Of a stretch of 32,057 bases of DNA, positions 7,931 to 14,909 are shown piece after piece (positions within the stretch are counted from its first letter, which is position 1; every line of letters starts with the position of its first letter). The DNA lies in the NCBI RefSeq assembly GCF_017744135.1, contig NZ_JAGHQU010000022.1, forward strand, positions 1 through 32,057, written 5' to 3'. The notes beneath the pieces were generated by a model. It was not told where the DNA came from and ran no database searches. It was given only the letters and a program-made list of their open reading frames with translations. Made by a program: the position numbers and the translations under genes. This DNA comes from Endozoicomonas sp. G2_2. GTDB taxonomy: Bacteria > Pseudomonadota > Gammaproteobacteria > Nevskiales > Salinisphaeraceae.

Positions 7931-7951
7931 CGTTTTCACACAGCCTGGGCC
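7931..7951 (-). repeat. IS right inverted repeat
   Basis: It is the exact reverse complement of the left terminal repeat. The 163 bp between the transposase stop and this end hold no gene. Confidence 0.88.
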
Positions 7952-8065
7952 GATAGCGGACACACGGGCTGATGCTTCGAGATACCACACTGTTCCGCTT
8001 GTATGGACGCAACAGAGTGAGTTGATAATCTCTAGCGGCAATATATTAGAACGGAGGCTCGGCTC

Positions 8066-8092
8066 GGCCACAGCCCCGAAGCTGGCCTTTTT
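8066..8092 (+). terminator. Rho-independent terminator, rightward
   Basis: GGCC-A-CAGC pairs with GCTGGCC around a CCCGAA loop and is followed by five T. It lies just after the recG-like stop, so it would end rightward transcripts coming out of the insertion sequence before they run antisense into that gene. Confidence 0.55.
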
Positions 8093-8106
8093 AACAAGGC
8101 CTCGTT

Positions 8107-10224
8107 TTACTGCGATCGATCGGCTGCCCTGCTCTTGCGATCGAACTCAGCCCAGTATTCCTGCTCAAGCTCGGCCGTGATCTCCGGCAGGATCTCGCTC
8201 GACAGCTCGTGATTCTCGAAGGGCGACTTCGGCGCCTTGCCCGATTGAACGTGCCCTTCGCTGGTGGTGTCACCGCCCCCGCGAATCAGCAGATCCCGTT
8301 CTGCGAGCACGAATCCATCGGTGATCCGGCAGAAGTAGCTCAGCCGCTTGTGCAGCGGACCCGATGGCTCCTCCAGTAACAGGAGATCGCAGTAGCCCGT
8401 GCCGCCGGCGCGTGCGACGCGGCCGCGCAGCTGGTGAAGCTGACTCATGCCGAATCGATCCGGCTGCACGACCACGATCCGCTCGGCTGACGGCAAGTCG
8501 ATGCCGACCTCGAGTATCGCGGTCCCCACCAGAATCTGAGCGTCACCCCGGCGAATGGCTGCAATCGCCGCGTCATTCTCGAGCTGCTGCGCTTGGTCGC
8601 CACCGTGGGCATAAACCACCTTCCCAGGAAACAGACGCTCCCACACGTCGATGCTCTCCCGCAGGGCCGGCGCCACCGTGCCATCTTTCAAGACCGCGCC
8701 TTTGTTGAGCCGCGGGTATACGACGAGCATCGTCTGTCCCTGCTCAATCGCCTGGCGTAGGTCGGCGACGAGCTGCCCGCGCTGTGCTGGCATCAGAAGT
8801 CGATGCTCGAAGGTCTTCTCCACATGGGTCTGTGACAGGCGCGTAACGGCCCATTCGCCCGATTGCGCGAGCGCCGTCGTGCGAGGGATACAGGTCGCGG
8901 TGCCTTCGAGCAGATGGCCGGTGGCACCGGCCGGGCTTTCTCGCTGCTCTTTTGACATGAGCTGCTGCTCGTCAACCAGAACCGCGTCCAGCGTCTTGCC
9001 CAGGCCGGCGACCGCCTGCGTTCCGACCCAGATTTTCGCTTCGGGATCACCGCTGCGTCCCTCTCCCGTGACCAGGCCGATCGCGTGGCCAGGCAACCAG
9101 GCTTTCAGCTTGTCGTAGTTCTGCTTGGCCAGCAGCTGGCGAGGGGCCATCACCCCGACCGTGCCCCCACTGGCGGCGACGGCCGCGGCGGTAAGCGCAT
9201 AGATCACGGTCTTGCCGGTACCGACATCACCGGAGAGCACTCGGCGCATAACCGGGCCCTCGCACATATCCACCACGATCTCTGCCACCGCGGCGTACTG
9301 CTCGCTCGTCGGTGAGAACGGCATATTCACCGCGAGCTCGGTCAGGCCTTCGACCGTCGTGTAACGCGGGTCGGGACGAAAGATATTGCCCTGCGGCTTG
9401 AGTCGCATGTGTCGCCGGCGTGCTTTGACCGCCTCGCGCACATCCGAGGCACGAACGGCGACGGCCGCGACTCGATCAACTCGCGTCAGTGCCGCATCGA
9501 GTTCCTCTTGAGACGCTGGAAAGTGAATCGTGGTGAGCAATGCCCGGATGCTCTCCCGCGCGTTCGCAATGCTGGGATCACCGAGCGCGACACGTCGGCT
9601 GACCTGATCCTTGAGACCCCGGTCGAGCAGACGCTTGGCACTCGCCGACAAATAGCTGCGAAAGCTCTCGGGACTGCGCACCTCGCGGATGAACTCGTTG
9701 TGCAGCTTCGCCTGCTCCAGGTAGCTCCCGCCCACATCATCAAGGTGCTCGCGCGCGAGCGAACTCCGGGTCATGTGATGAATGTCATAGACCGGCCGCG
9801 GCTGACCGGTGCGGCTTGCCGCCATGGGTTCCGGATCATGGATATGCCAATCACGCCCCTGCCTGTAGACCGGTCCGAAGAAGGAGGCGCGCTTATCGTG
9901 CAGCTTCGCGAAGACCTTCCGGAGTCCTGGGGTGTCGAAGCTGATCGTGACGCTGACGTGGTGGCCATGGTGGTCGACGATCCGGGGCCGCCATTGCTCG
10001 TCGGTAATATCCGGGCACTCGAAACGGCCACACAGGGCCAGCGTGTCACCGTCGCCGGCGCTCTTTCGCAATGCCACGGCAAGATCGAGACCCTTCAACG
10101 ACGTGAGGGCCGCCGGGATCACTTCGTAGTCACCCGGGATCATGAGTGTGCGTAGGCGACGGGTGCTTCGTTGCTCTTCCATGAGAGATAGATGGCGATA
10201 TCTATCCCCACAAAGCCCCCTCAT
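8107..10224 (-). CDS. RecG-like superfamily 2 DNA helicase
   Basis: This frame encodes 705 residues (691 if the start is Met15 at 10182). The helicase core is clearly RecG/PriA-like: FSPTSEQ at 303, Walker A GDVGTGKT at 332-339, motif II DEQQ at 418-421, GTATCIPRT at 441-449, VGTAILEVGIDLPSA at 566-580 and QLHQLRGRVAR at 595-605. Classical RecG has DEQH and TATPIPRT, so this paralogue is diverged. The N-terminal 300 residues would hold the wedge/OB region (ALCGRFECPDI near 63-73), only weakly similar to chromosomal RecG. RecG remodels stalled forks and branched junctions; a plasmid-borne version might serve plasmid replication or recombination. It stands alone and leftward, divergent from the sigma-factor operon. 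Confidence 0.82.
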   Translation of the reverse strand: MRGLCGDRYRHLSLMEEQRSTRRLRTLMIPGDYEVIPAALTSLKGLDLAVALRKSAGDGDTLALCGRFECPDITDEQWRPRIVDHHGHHVSVTISFDTPGLRKVFAKLHDKRASFFGPVYRQGRDWHIHDPEPMAASRTGQPRPVYDIHHMTRSSLAREHLDDVGGSYLEQAKLHNEFIREVRSPESFRSYLSASAKRLLDRGLKDQVSRRVALGDPSIANARESIRALLTTIHFPASQEELDAALTRVDRVAAVAVRASDVREAVKARRRHMRLKPQGNIFRPDPRYTTVEGLTELAVNMPFSPTSEQYAAVAEIVVDMCEGPVMRRVLSGDVGTGKTVIYALTAAAVAASGGTVGVMAPRQLLAKQNYDKLKAWLPGHAIGLVTGEGRSGDPEAKIWVGTQAVAGLGKTLDAVLVDEQQLMSKEQRESPAGATGHLLEGTATCIPRTTALAQSGEWAVTRLSQTHVEKTFEHRLLMPAQRGQLVADLRQAIEQGQTMLVVYPRLNKGAVLKDGTVAPALRESIDVWERLFPGKVVYAHGGDQAQQLENDAAIAAIRRGDAQILVGTAILEVGIDLPSAERIVVVQPDRFGMSQLHQLRGRVARAGGTGYCDLLLLEEPSGPLHKRLSYFCRITDGFVLAERDLLIRGGGDTTSEGHVQSGKAPKSPFENHELSSEILPEITAELEQEYWAEFDRKSRAADRSQ

Positions 10225-10239
10225 GTGAACCGACTAGCG

Positions 10240-10397
10240 GTCTTTGGGGCCAGCTAACTCTGTTTCGCTACACGCGGCCGCGCTTTCCTGATTGTGCGCC
10301 GAGACCATCTGGTCACGGTACGGGAACCGGCCACTGGGACGGTTGCACGACCCAGTATCGGGAACTGCCCGAGCCCGGCCCACTTGGGCCGGGTTTT
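10240..10397 (+). ncRNA. Possible small RNA ending in an intrinsic terminator
   Basis: The 312-bp gap between the recG-like gene and the sigma-factor gene holds no credible protein. It contains a compact GC-rich structured stretch (for example ACTGGG at 10333-10338 pairing with CCCAGT at 10351-10356) that ends in the strong rightward terminator at 10374-10397. No rightward coding region precedes that terminator, so a short independent transcript is implied. The 5' end is a guess and no promoter is clear. Confidence 0.3.
10374..10397 (+). terminator. Strong rightward intrinsic terminator
   Basis: CCCGGCCCA and TGGGCCGGG form a perfect 9-bp stem with a 2-nt loop, followed by TTTT. It lies 140 bp upstream of the sigma-factor start and has no gene before it on the same strand. 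Confidence 0.7.
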
Positions 10398-10504
10398 ACA
10401 TGCCAGCGGTTTGCTCCTGTGAACGTCCTTTAAGGGGCATGCCCTCGTTTCGTCTGAATCATGCCGAAGAGCCGATACGCAGCCCTTGCGGCGCGCTATG
10501 CGGG

Positions 10505-10533
10505 GATCAGCCTGCGAGCAAAGGAGGCTGATC
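10505..10533 (+). promoter_or_regulatory. Stem-loop embedding the Shine-Dalgarno of the sigma-factor gene
   Basis: GATCAGCCT (10505-10513) pairs perfectly over 9 bp with AGGCTGATC (10525-10533) around an 11-nt loop. The ribosome-binding site AAGGAGG (10521-10527) spans the loop and the 3' arm, and the ATG follows at 10537. The fold would bury half of the Shine-Dalgarno, so control of translation by temperature or a trans-acting factor is plausible. That function is inferred. Confidence 0.55.
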
Positions 10534-10536
10534 GCC

Positions 10537-11628
10537 ATGACGAATTTTCCCGAACAACCCGACGCTTCGCGCGACCAGCGCGAGCACTATTTCCGCCAGG
10601 CTGATCGAGCGTGGGCTCGTGCCCTGACATGGGCGATTCAATGCGCGGCCGGGCGTCGCGCGCTGTATGACGTCCTGGCCTCTCGTTGCGCCGGCGAACC
10701 CGACTCGGGCATCTGGTTTCACTCCAGCATCTCGGTTGTCGCGGATGAGCTGTCCACGCTGAATAACGCGCAATGTCAGTGCCTACGAGCTGACCGTCGT
10801 CTCGCTGACCGCCTGCGGATCACGATGGATGGGATCTCGGCTGTGCTCGAGCATCTCGACGAGCCGATCCACGAAGAGCTGATGGAGCGCGTGGAGAAGG
10901 AACGCGCCCGTGGCCATGCATGGCTACACCGCCTCGTCATCGCGAACCTGTCGCTTATCGATTTCTGGATGGCCAAGCATGTGCGCGCGCACCCCCAAGA
11001 TCGCGAAGACATCGCCCAGGCGGCCCGCCAAGGACTCGTGCGTGCCAGCCAGCGCTTCGACGTCGAACGGGGCTTCCAGTTCGCAACATGCGCGTTCCAG
11101 TGGTTTCGAAGTTACGCGACCCCGCTGCGTGATAGCGCGCGATCTCAGGTCTCGACATCCCGCACCGACTGTCGCAATTTGCGTCGCATTCACGCGATAC
11201 TCGATACGCAGGGGCTATCGGATGCCACTTCACGCCAGGCGCCCTGGTTGGCCCAGCAGCTCGACTTGCCCGTTGCCGAGATCGAACAGCTGCTGAAGCT
11301 CGACCAGGCAGAGATGTCTATGGACGCGATCGAGTACAGCTCGGTACCGGTCGCGATCGCGACTGAAGACACCGAGGAGAGCGTCATCGCACTCGAACAG
11401 ACCAAGATGTGCGAAAGCGTTCTGGCTACCCTCGACAAGGCTACTGAGAAAGTTATGCGGATGCGCTTTGGACTGGGTTGTCCCCGCCCGTTCGAAGCAC
11501 ATGAGATCGCACGGCAACTGGATGTCTCGGTCGAGCGCGTCCGCCAGATCTACAACGCAGGCCTCCGGGCCCTGCGCGAAAACCATCAAGTCCAGTGCAT
11601 GACCATGCCCGTGGCAGCGAGCGCCTGA
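10537..11628 (+). CDS. Sigma-70 family RNA polymerase sigma factor, plasmid-borne
   Basis: This 363-residue protein starts at the ATG 9 bp after AAGGAGG. Region 2 spans about 129-200: LVIANLSLIDFWMAKHV aligns with the 2.1 helix of RpoD-type factors, DREDIAQAARQGLVRASQRFDVERGFQFATCAFQWFRSYAT with 2.2-2.4. Region 3 is about 213-262 and region 4 is 293-348 (LATLDKATEKVMRMRFGLG, then the HTH EAHEIARQLDVSVERVRQIYNAGLRAL). The layout is that of group 2/3 sigma factors with an unusual 128-residue N-terminal extension (AWARALTWAIQCAAGRRALYDVL) that has no motif I know. It probably directs RNA polymerase to plasmid promoters. The next gene begins inside its stop codon (TGATG). Confidence 0.87.
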   Translation: MTNFPEQPDASRDQREHYFRQADRAWARALTWAIQCAAGRRALYDVLASRCAGEPDSGIWFHSSISVVADELSTLNNAQCQCLRADRRLADRLRITMDGISAVLEHLDEPIHEELMERVEKERARGHAWLHRLVIANLSLIDFWMAKHVRAHPQDREDIAQAARQGLVRASQRFDVERGFQFATCAFQWFRSYATPLRDSARSQVSTSRTDCRNLRRIHAILDTQGLSDATSRQAPWLAQQLDLPVAEIEQLLKLDQAEMSMDAIEYSSVPVAIATEDTEESVIALEQTKMCESVLATLDKATEKVMRMRFGLGCPRPFEAHEIARQLDVSVERVRQIYNAGLRALRENHQVQCMTMPVAASA

Positions 11629-12107
11629 TGTCGATTGTAGAAGTGGCGCTGCCACCTGTGCGCGAGCCGTGCTCAGCAAAGATATTCATCGGCAACACCG
11701 TCGTTCTGGCGAACGAGGCGCGGGTGTTGGTGTGTGCGATCGACGAGACATGGATCACCGGAATCGTGCTTCAAGGCACTGTCGGTAACGGCTACCCGGT
11801 CATGGTTCAGCCCACCGCGGCCGCCCGGTTCCGGCGCCATGCCGTCGCCTCGCGTTTCGGGGATGTCTCCTTCGATTTCAATGTGAACATGGCGCACGAC
11901 GCACGCCAGGATGTCGTACTGCGCTGCAGGCGAACCTCTCACAACGAGATCGAACTCGAGCCCATGGCCACCCGGCGGCGTCCGATGCCCTCGATCGAAG
12001 CCCAGGTGAACGCTTTGGATCGCGTCTTCGGTTGCTGGAGCACGCTCTGCGAATTCGGCCTGCAGCGCGGCGCGCTGCCGAGTTTCAGCGATCCGCGCCA
12101 TGCCTGA
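11628..12107 (+). CDS. Hypothetical protein coupled to the sigma factor
   Basis: This 159-residue protein begins at the ATG at 11628, which shares its A with the last base of the sigma-factor stop. I do not recognise it. The sequence is soluble-looking with alternating strands (AKIFIGNTVVLANEARVLVCAIDETWITGIVLQG near 13-46; GDVSFDFNVNMAH near 77-89) and a helix near the end (EAQVNALDRVFGCWSTLCEFGLQ). There is no signal peptide or membrane segment. Tight coupling raises the possibility that it modulates the sigma factor, but no anti-sigma motif is visible. Confidence 0.65.
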   Translation: MSIVEVALPPVREPCSAKIFIGNTVVLANEARVLVCAIDETWITGIVLQGTVGNGYPVMVQPTAAARFRRHAVASRFGDVSFDFNVNMAHDARQDVVLRCRRTSHNEIELEPMATRRRPMPSIEAQVNALDRVFGCWSTLCEFGLQRGALPSFSDPRHA

Positions 12108-12208
12108 CGCAATTTCCTGATCGTTGTGAGCCGATTGCTGGTCGGCCCGGCCCTTTAACGGGATAGACCCGCATTACCTGCGGCCCTGCCCTGCCGGAGA
12201 CCTCAATC

Positions 12209-12727
12209 ATGGCGCACGATGACGACAGCGACGATCCGAAGTTCGACTACCAAGACCCCAGTATTTCCAGTGCCGATAACCAGGTCATCTGGAAAGGATC
12301 AGCGGGCCAGATCGTCAATCTGGGAACCTACCTCCTCTGCGCGACGGCAATCCTCGTCCTCTGGGTGCTCATGCCAGGCAGACTGGCCACCTATGGCAGC
12401 ATCGCGATCGCCGCGATCGCCGGTATTGAGTTCGCCAAGATTCACCTGACGCGATACGAGCTGACGAGCGAACGCCTCACCAAGCGCTGGGGCATCCTGA
12501 CCACACGCATGTCACGTGTCGCGCTCTATCGCGTCGAGGACTCGGGGACAATCTCGCCCTTTGTGATGCGCCTGTTCGGCCGCGGTGTCGTCTATGTCAC
12601 GAGCAGTGATCGCTCGGACCCGGATCTCAACTTGCTGGCTGTACGCAATCCAGAACCTCTGGAGGACTTGCTGCGAAAGACCTATGAGCGCGCCAGGGGG
12701 CGGAAAGGCACCCGTGTCATTGAGTAG
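12209..12727 (+). CDS. Bacterial PH-domain (bPH2) membrane protein
   Basis: This 172-residue protein has an acidic N-terminus (MAHDDDSDDPKFD), two adjacent membrane helices (about 36-55 LGTYLLCATAILVLWVLMPG and 58-76 YGSIAIAAIAGIEFAKI), then a beta-rich domain. That domain carries the YdbS/bPH2 signature: RYELTSERLTKRWGILTTRMSRVALYRVEDSGTISPFVMRLFGRGVVYVTSSD. Proteins of this family sit in the inner membrane with the PH fold in the cytoplasm; their functions are largely unknown. It lies 101 bp after the previous gene, and GGAGA (12197-12201) serves as its ribosome-binding site. Confidence 0.82.
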   Translation: MAHDDDSDDPKFDYQDPSISSADNQVIWKGSAGQIVNLGTYLLCATAILVLWVLMPGRLATYGSIAIAAIAGIEFAKIHLTRYELTSERLTKRWGILTTRMSRVALYRVEDSGTISPFVMRLFGRGVVYVTSSDRSDPDLNLLAVRNPEPLEDLLRKTYERARGRKGTRVIE

Positions 12728-12789
12728 GTGCTTGGGCCCGCTCGCTGTTCGCGATACATAGAGCATTAGAGACCCCGACATCCTCACCT

Positions 12790-13161
12790 ATGCCCGCCAA
12801 ACCAACACCCGGACTCCACCACGATTATTCGCTGTTCGTAGTGAACAGCGAACTCCTCGATCGTGTGGCATTTCGTGCCCAACCCGGGCGTGTCACGAAG
12901 GTCTGGATTCAACTACAGGATGGCGCGCAGCACCTGTTTCGCCGTCTGAATGCCGACCGTGTCTTTACGATGCTCGAGTCTGAAAACCCGGACGCGCATT
13001 ACCGACAGTTGGTCGAATGGCTGACGCCTGAGAAAGCACTCATCGACCTTCCGAAGCGTGGCATGAGCTGTTCTTCGACGATGCGTGAGCGCACGTATCA
13101 GGGGCATTTCAAAGATCGAGAACCGGCCACATCCGCTGCACCATGCTTGCTCGAATTCTGA
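12790..13161 (+). CDS. Hypothetical protein, 123 residues
   Basis: No family is recognised. The predicted soluble protein has a beta-rich first half (YSLFVVNSELLDRVAFRAQPGRVTKVWIQLQDGAQHLFRRL) and a helical segment near 73-85. Its 3' end overlaps the following lipoprotein by 19 bp in another frame. The ribosome-binding site is weak. A perfect 10-bp hairpin occurs in the coding sequence 38 bp after the start, which may affect expression. Confidence 0.55.
   Translation: MPAKPTPGLHHDYSLFVVNSELLDRVAFRAQPGRVTKVWIQLQDGAQHLFRRLNADRVFTMLESENPDAHYRQLVEWLTPEKALIDLPKRGMSCSSTMRERTYQGHFKDREPATSAAPCLLEF
12828..12852 (+). repeat. Perfect 10-bp stem-loop inside the 5' coding region
   Basis: TTCGCTGTTC pairs with GAACAGCGAA around GTAGT. 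A related CGCTGTTCGCG sequence lies upstream at about 12742-12752. It is not followed by a T run, so it is not a terminator. Confidence 0.4.
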
Positions 13162-13487
13162 TGCTGACCCTGGCTGCAGGCCTGCTGGCCGCCTGCGGCG
13201 CACCTGAACCGGACGCCCTCGATCTGCGCCAAGCACTACGGCTGCGGCTCATCGATGAGGCACTCGGCGTTACCAACCCGAGCAAACGCCCGAAATCGAT
13301 CGACGAGATCCAGATCCAGGACGTGGTTATCGATCGCACCCAGGGATTGCCCAGTGGAGACTACGACCTCTGGAGCGTCTACGGCATCACGTATCGAAGC
13401 CAGCAGAGCCGGCAAACCGCTATCGTGACGCTGACTCCCGATAATGGGGCATGGCGTGTCCTCTCGATTCGCCCGGCGACCCCATGA
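13143..13487 (+). CDS. Small predicted lipoprotein
   Basis: This 114-residue protein begins MLARILMLTLAAGLLAACG, a classic signal peptide with lipobox LAAC and Cys18 as the lipidation site. The residue after Cys is Gly, which does not block transport to the outer membrane. The mature part has a helical start (DLRQALRLRLIDEAL) and a beta-rich end (YDLWSVYGITYRSQQSRQTAIVTLTPDNGAWRVLSI), suggesting a small sandwich fold. No known family. It is coupled to the next lipoprotein by an ATGA overlap. Confidence 0.75.
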   Translation: MLARILMLTLAAGLLAACGAPEPDALDLRQALRLRLIDEALGVTNPSKRPKSIDEIQIQDVVIDRTQGLPSGDYDLWSVYGITYRSQQSRQTAIVTLTPDNGAWRVLSIRPATP

Positions 13488-13852
13488 AACAGGCCATCGC
13501 CCTGTTGGTCGTACTGCTCGGTGTTGGCTGCGATAGCTTGTCCACATCAGCCTCGGAGATTCGTCACGCCCTGCTGGTCAACGAGCGTATACAGCTGGCG
13601 AAGTCCGCCGACCCCACGGCTATAGAGGCTGCTTCGATCCGCGATCTCGTCGTACATGGCTCGGCACGTATCGGCACTGATGGGCTTGAGGCGCGCGTAA
13701 CCTATACCTCGGTTCATGCAGATGCATCGATCCGCCGTGATCGTCGAGTCTTTCTACGCAGATCAGGCCCTCACTATGCGCTTGTGGGCCAATGCAGGTG
13801 GGCCGATAAGGGCAGCTGCGCACAGTTACGCCGCCGTGCCAGCGCCGGGTAA
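13484..13852 (+). CDS. Second small predicted lipoprotein
   Basis: Starting at the ATG that overlaps the preceding stop, this 122-residue protein begins MKQAIALLVVLLGVGCDSL, with lipobox GVGC and Asp following the Cys. Asp at that position is the inner-membrane retention signal in enterobacteria, so the pair of lipoproteins may sit in different membranes. The layout (SEIRHALLVNERIQLAKS, then strands AVTYTSVHADASIRRDRRVFLRRSGPHYALVG) parallels that of the preceding gene, which suggests a diverged duplicate. Function unknown. Confidence 0.75.
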   Translation: MKQAIALLVVLLGVGCDSLSTSASEIRHALLVNERIQLAKSADPTAIEAASIRDLVVHGSARIGTDGLEARVTYTSVHADASIRRDRRVFLRRSGPHYALVGQCRWADKGSCAQLRRRASAG

Positions 13853-13928
13853 ACGAGAAATTCCTTGCGGCTTACCAGCTGCGGGGCAGGATCAAAGGTG
13901 TCCATAGCTCACGCGGAGACCCCTGCCC

Positions 13929-14252
13929 ATGAATTACGGCTACACGATGATCAACGAATCCCTGGCGATCGCACCCATCACATGCGAGGTCGGCTGGGAA
14001 GTGTGCGGCGTGGACGGCAACATGCTGCATCTGACCCGTGACGGTGACGAGCGCCGTATCGAACTGCCGTTCTACGACGAAGGCGGCTGTGAGGTCGTCA
14101 CCTATCGCGTCGACACCGGGGAAGCATTCGAGGATGTCCACATGCTCATTCCCCACGAACAAGGCCAGATGGTCTGCGATGTCACGGCGGACTGGTCGAA
14201 AGGCCAGCTATTCGCGATCGCTCGTTTGAGCAAACCTCACACCGCCCGCTGA
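13929..14252 (+). CDS. Hypothetical protein, 107 residues
   Basis: A small, acidic, probably beta-rich protein (SLAIAPITCEVGWEVCGVDGNMLHLTRDGDERRIELPFYDEGG) with four Cys and no signal peptide. No family recognised. A GGGCAGG/CCTGCCC pair just upstream (within about 13885-13929) could fold near its start. It converges on the M48-type gene with 1 bp between the stops. Confidence 0.55.
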   Translation: MNYGYTMINESLAIAPITCEVGWEVCGVDGNMLHLTRDGDERRIELPFYDEGGCEVVTYRVDTGEAFEDVHMLIPHEQGQMVCDVTADWSKGQLFAIARLSKPHTAR

Positions 14253-14253
14253 T

Positions 14254-14841
14254 TCAATCACGCATCATCCGGCGGCGTATCAATGTGCCGAGCCGCCGGG
14301 CTTCGCGCGGTTCGAGTGTCATAGGTACCCAGGCCTCAGCTGCCGCGATATTTCCTTCGAGTCGCCGGCGCCGGGACAGGTCGTCCGGCGTCTGCTCGAA
14401 TCGACTCAACAGATTGATCGCCCCGTGCGGGTCAAAACCAGCAAGACGCATATAGAAGACGCCAAGCCGATCGGCGGCGTCTTCCTGCGTGGCACTCCGT
14501 ATCGCGCCACCGGGCGGCGGGTGGCCTAAAGCCAGATGAGAGCGTTCGTGCGAAAGGATCGCTGCGATTTCGTTGTTGCTCAGACCGGCGACATCGTGAT
14601 GGTACGCAACACGGTGATGGGCGTGATCCACATAGGCGTTGATCCCTTCGGCCTGGACACACTCCAGGGACCAGCCGTCACCCGGCGCCGCCACCACGGC
14701 ATTGATTTGCCGCCATACCGTTTGAGGGGTGCTGTCGTTACAGGGCGGAGGCGAGGCCCATGCGCCCCCTGCCCCGGCCACCGATAGCAGGATCGCAGCG
14801 ACCCCACGACACACGGCGCAGGTGGTTTCTCGAAAGATCAT
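14254..14841 (-). CDS. Exported M48-type metallopeptidase-like protein
   Basis: With the start at 14841 the protein has 195 residues and a signal peptide (VCRGVAAILLSVAGAGGAWA, then SPPPC). A longer frame to 14889 lacks a better ribosome-binding site. The zinc motif is HERSH in NEIAAILSHERSHLALGH, and the downstream helix QEDAADRLGVFYMRLAGFDP supplies the third ligand Glu/Asp, as in the M48 and Ste24/BepA-type peptidases. It is much shorter than usual M48 proteins and has no membrane helices after the signal peptide, so a periplasmic minimal peptidase is likely. It is divergent from the secreted protein that starts at 14910. Confidence 0.75.
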   Translation of the reverse strand: MIFRETTCAVCRGVAAILLSVAGAGGAWASPPPCNDSTPQTVWRQINAVVAAPGDGWSLECVQAEGINAYVDHAHHRVAYHHDVAGLSNNEIAAILSHERSHLALGHPPPGGAIRSATQEDAADRLGVFYMRLAGFDPHGAINLLSRFEQTPDDLSRRRRLEGNIAAAEAWVPMTLEPREARRLGTLIRRRMMRD

Positions 14842-14845
14842 CTTC

Positions 14846-14861
14846 AGGGGTTGCGGCGCTC
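14846..14861 (+). repeat. 16-bp repeat, copy 1, upstream of the secreted-protein gene
   Basis: AGGGGTTGCGGCGCTC occurs here and again, identical, at 15660-15675 upstream of recA. Each copy lies about 50-60 bp before a rightward start codon, the distance expected for a promoter or an activator site. Confidence 0.5.
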
Positions 14862-14909
14862 TATCGGGGGGCGAGAGTGAGATGGCCATACACCGATGAA
14901 AGCACTGCT

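Larger units (their letters stand above)
6264..7951 (+). mobile_element. Complete IS1182-family insertion sequence with perfect terminal inverted repeats
   Basis: A 21-bp sequence at 6264-6284 returns as its exact reverse complement at 7931-7951, enclosing one full-length transposase. The outer four bases at both ends are GGCC, which is self-complementary, so they may be target duplication instead of element; the element proper would then be CAGGCTGTGTGAAAACG inward. Beyond these ends GTCCGCT (left) and AGCGGAC (right) pair as well, implying that the target was a hairpin centred on GGCC. The element looks intact. Confidence 0.85.

Noticed and set aside
8445-9118. Open frames of 79-155 residues inside the recG-like gene
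   Set aside because: Other-frame shadows in GC-rich coding sequence; the recG-like frame carries all helicase motifs.
11230-12101. Minus-strand frames opposite the sigma-factor operon
   Set aside because: They mirror the codon structure of the sigma and coupled genes and show no motif.
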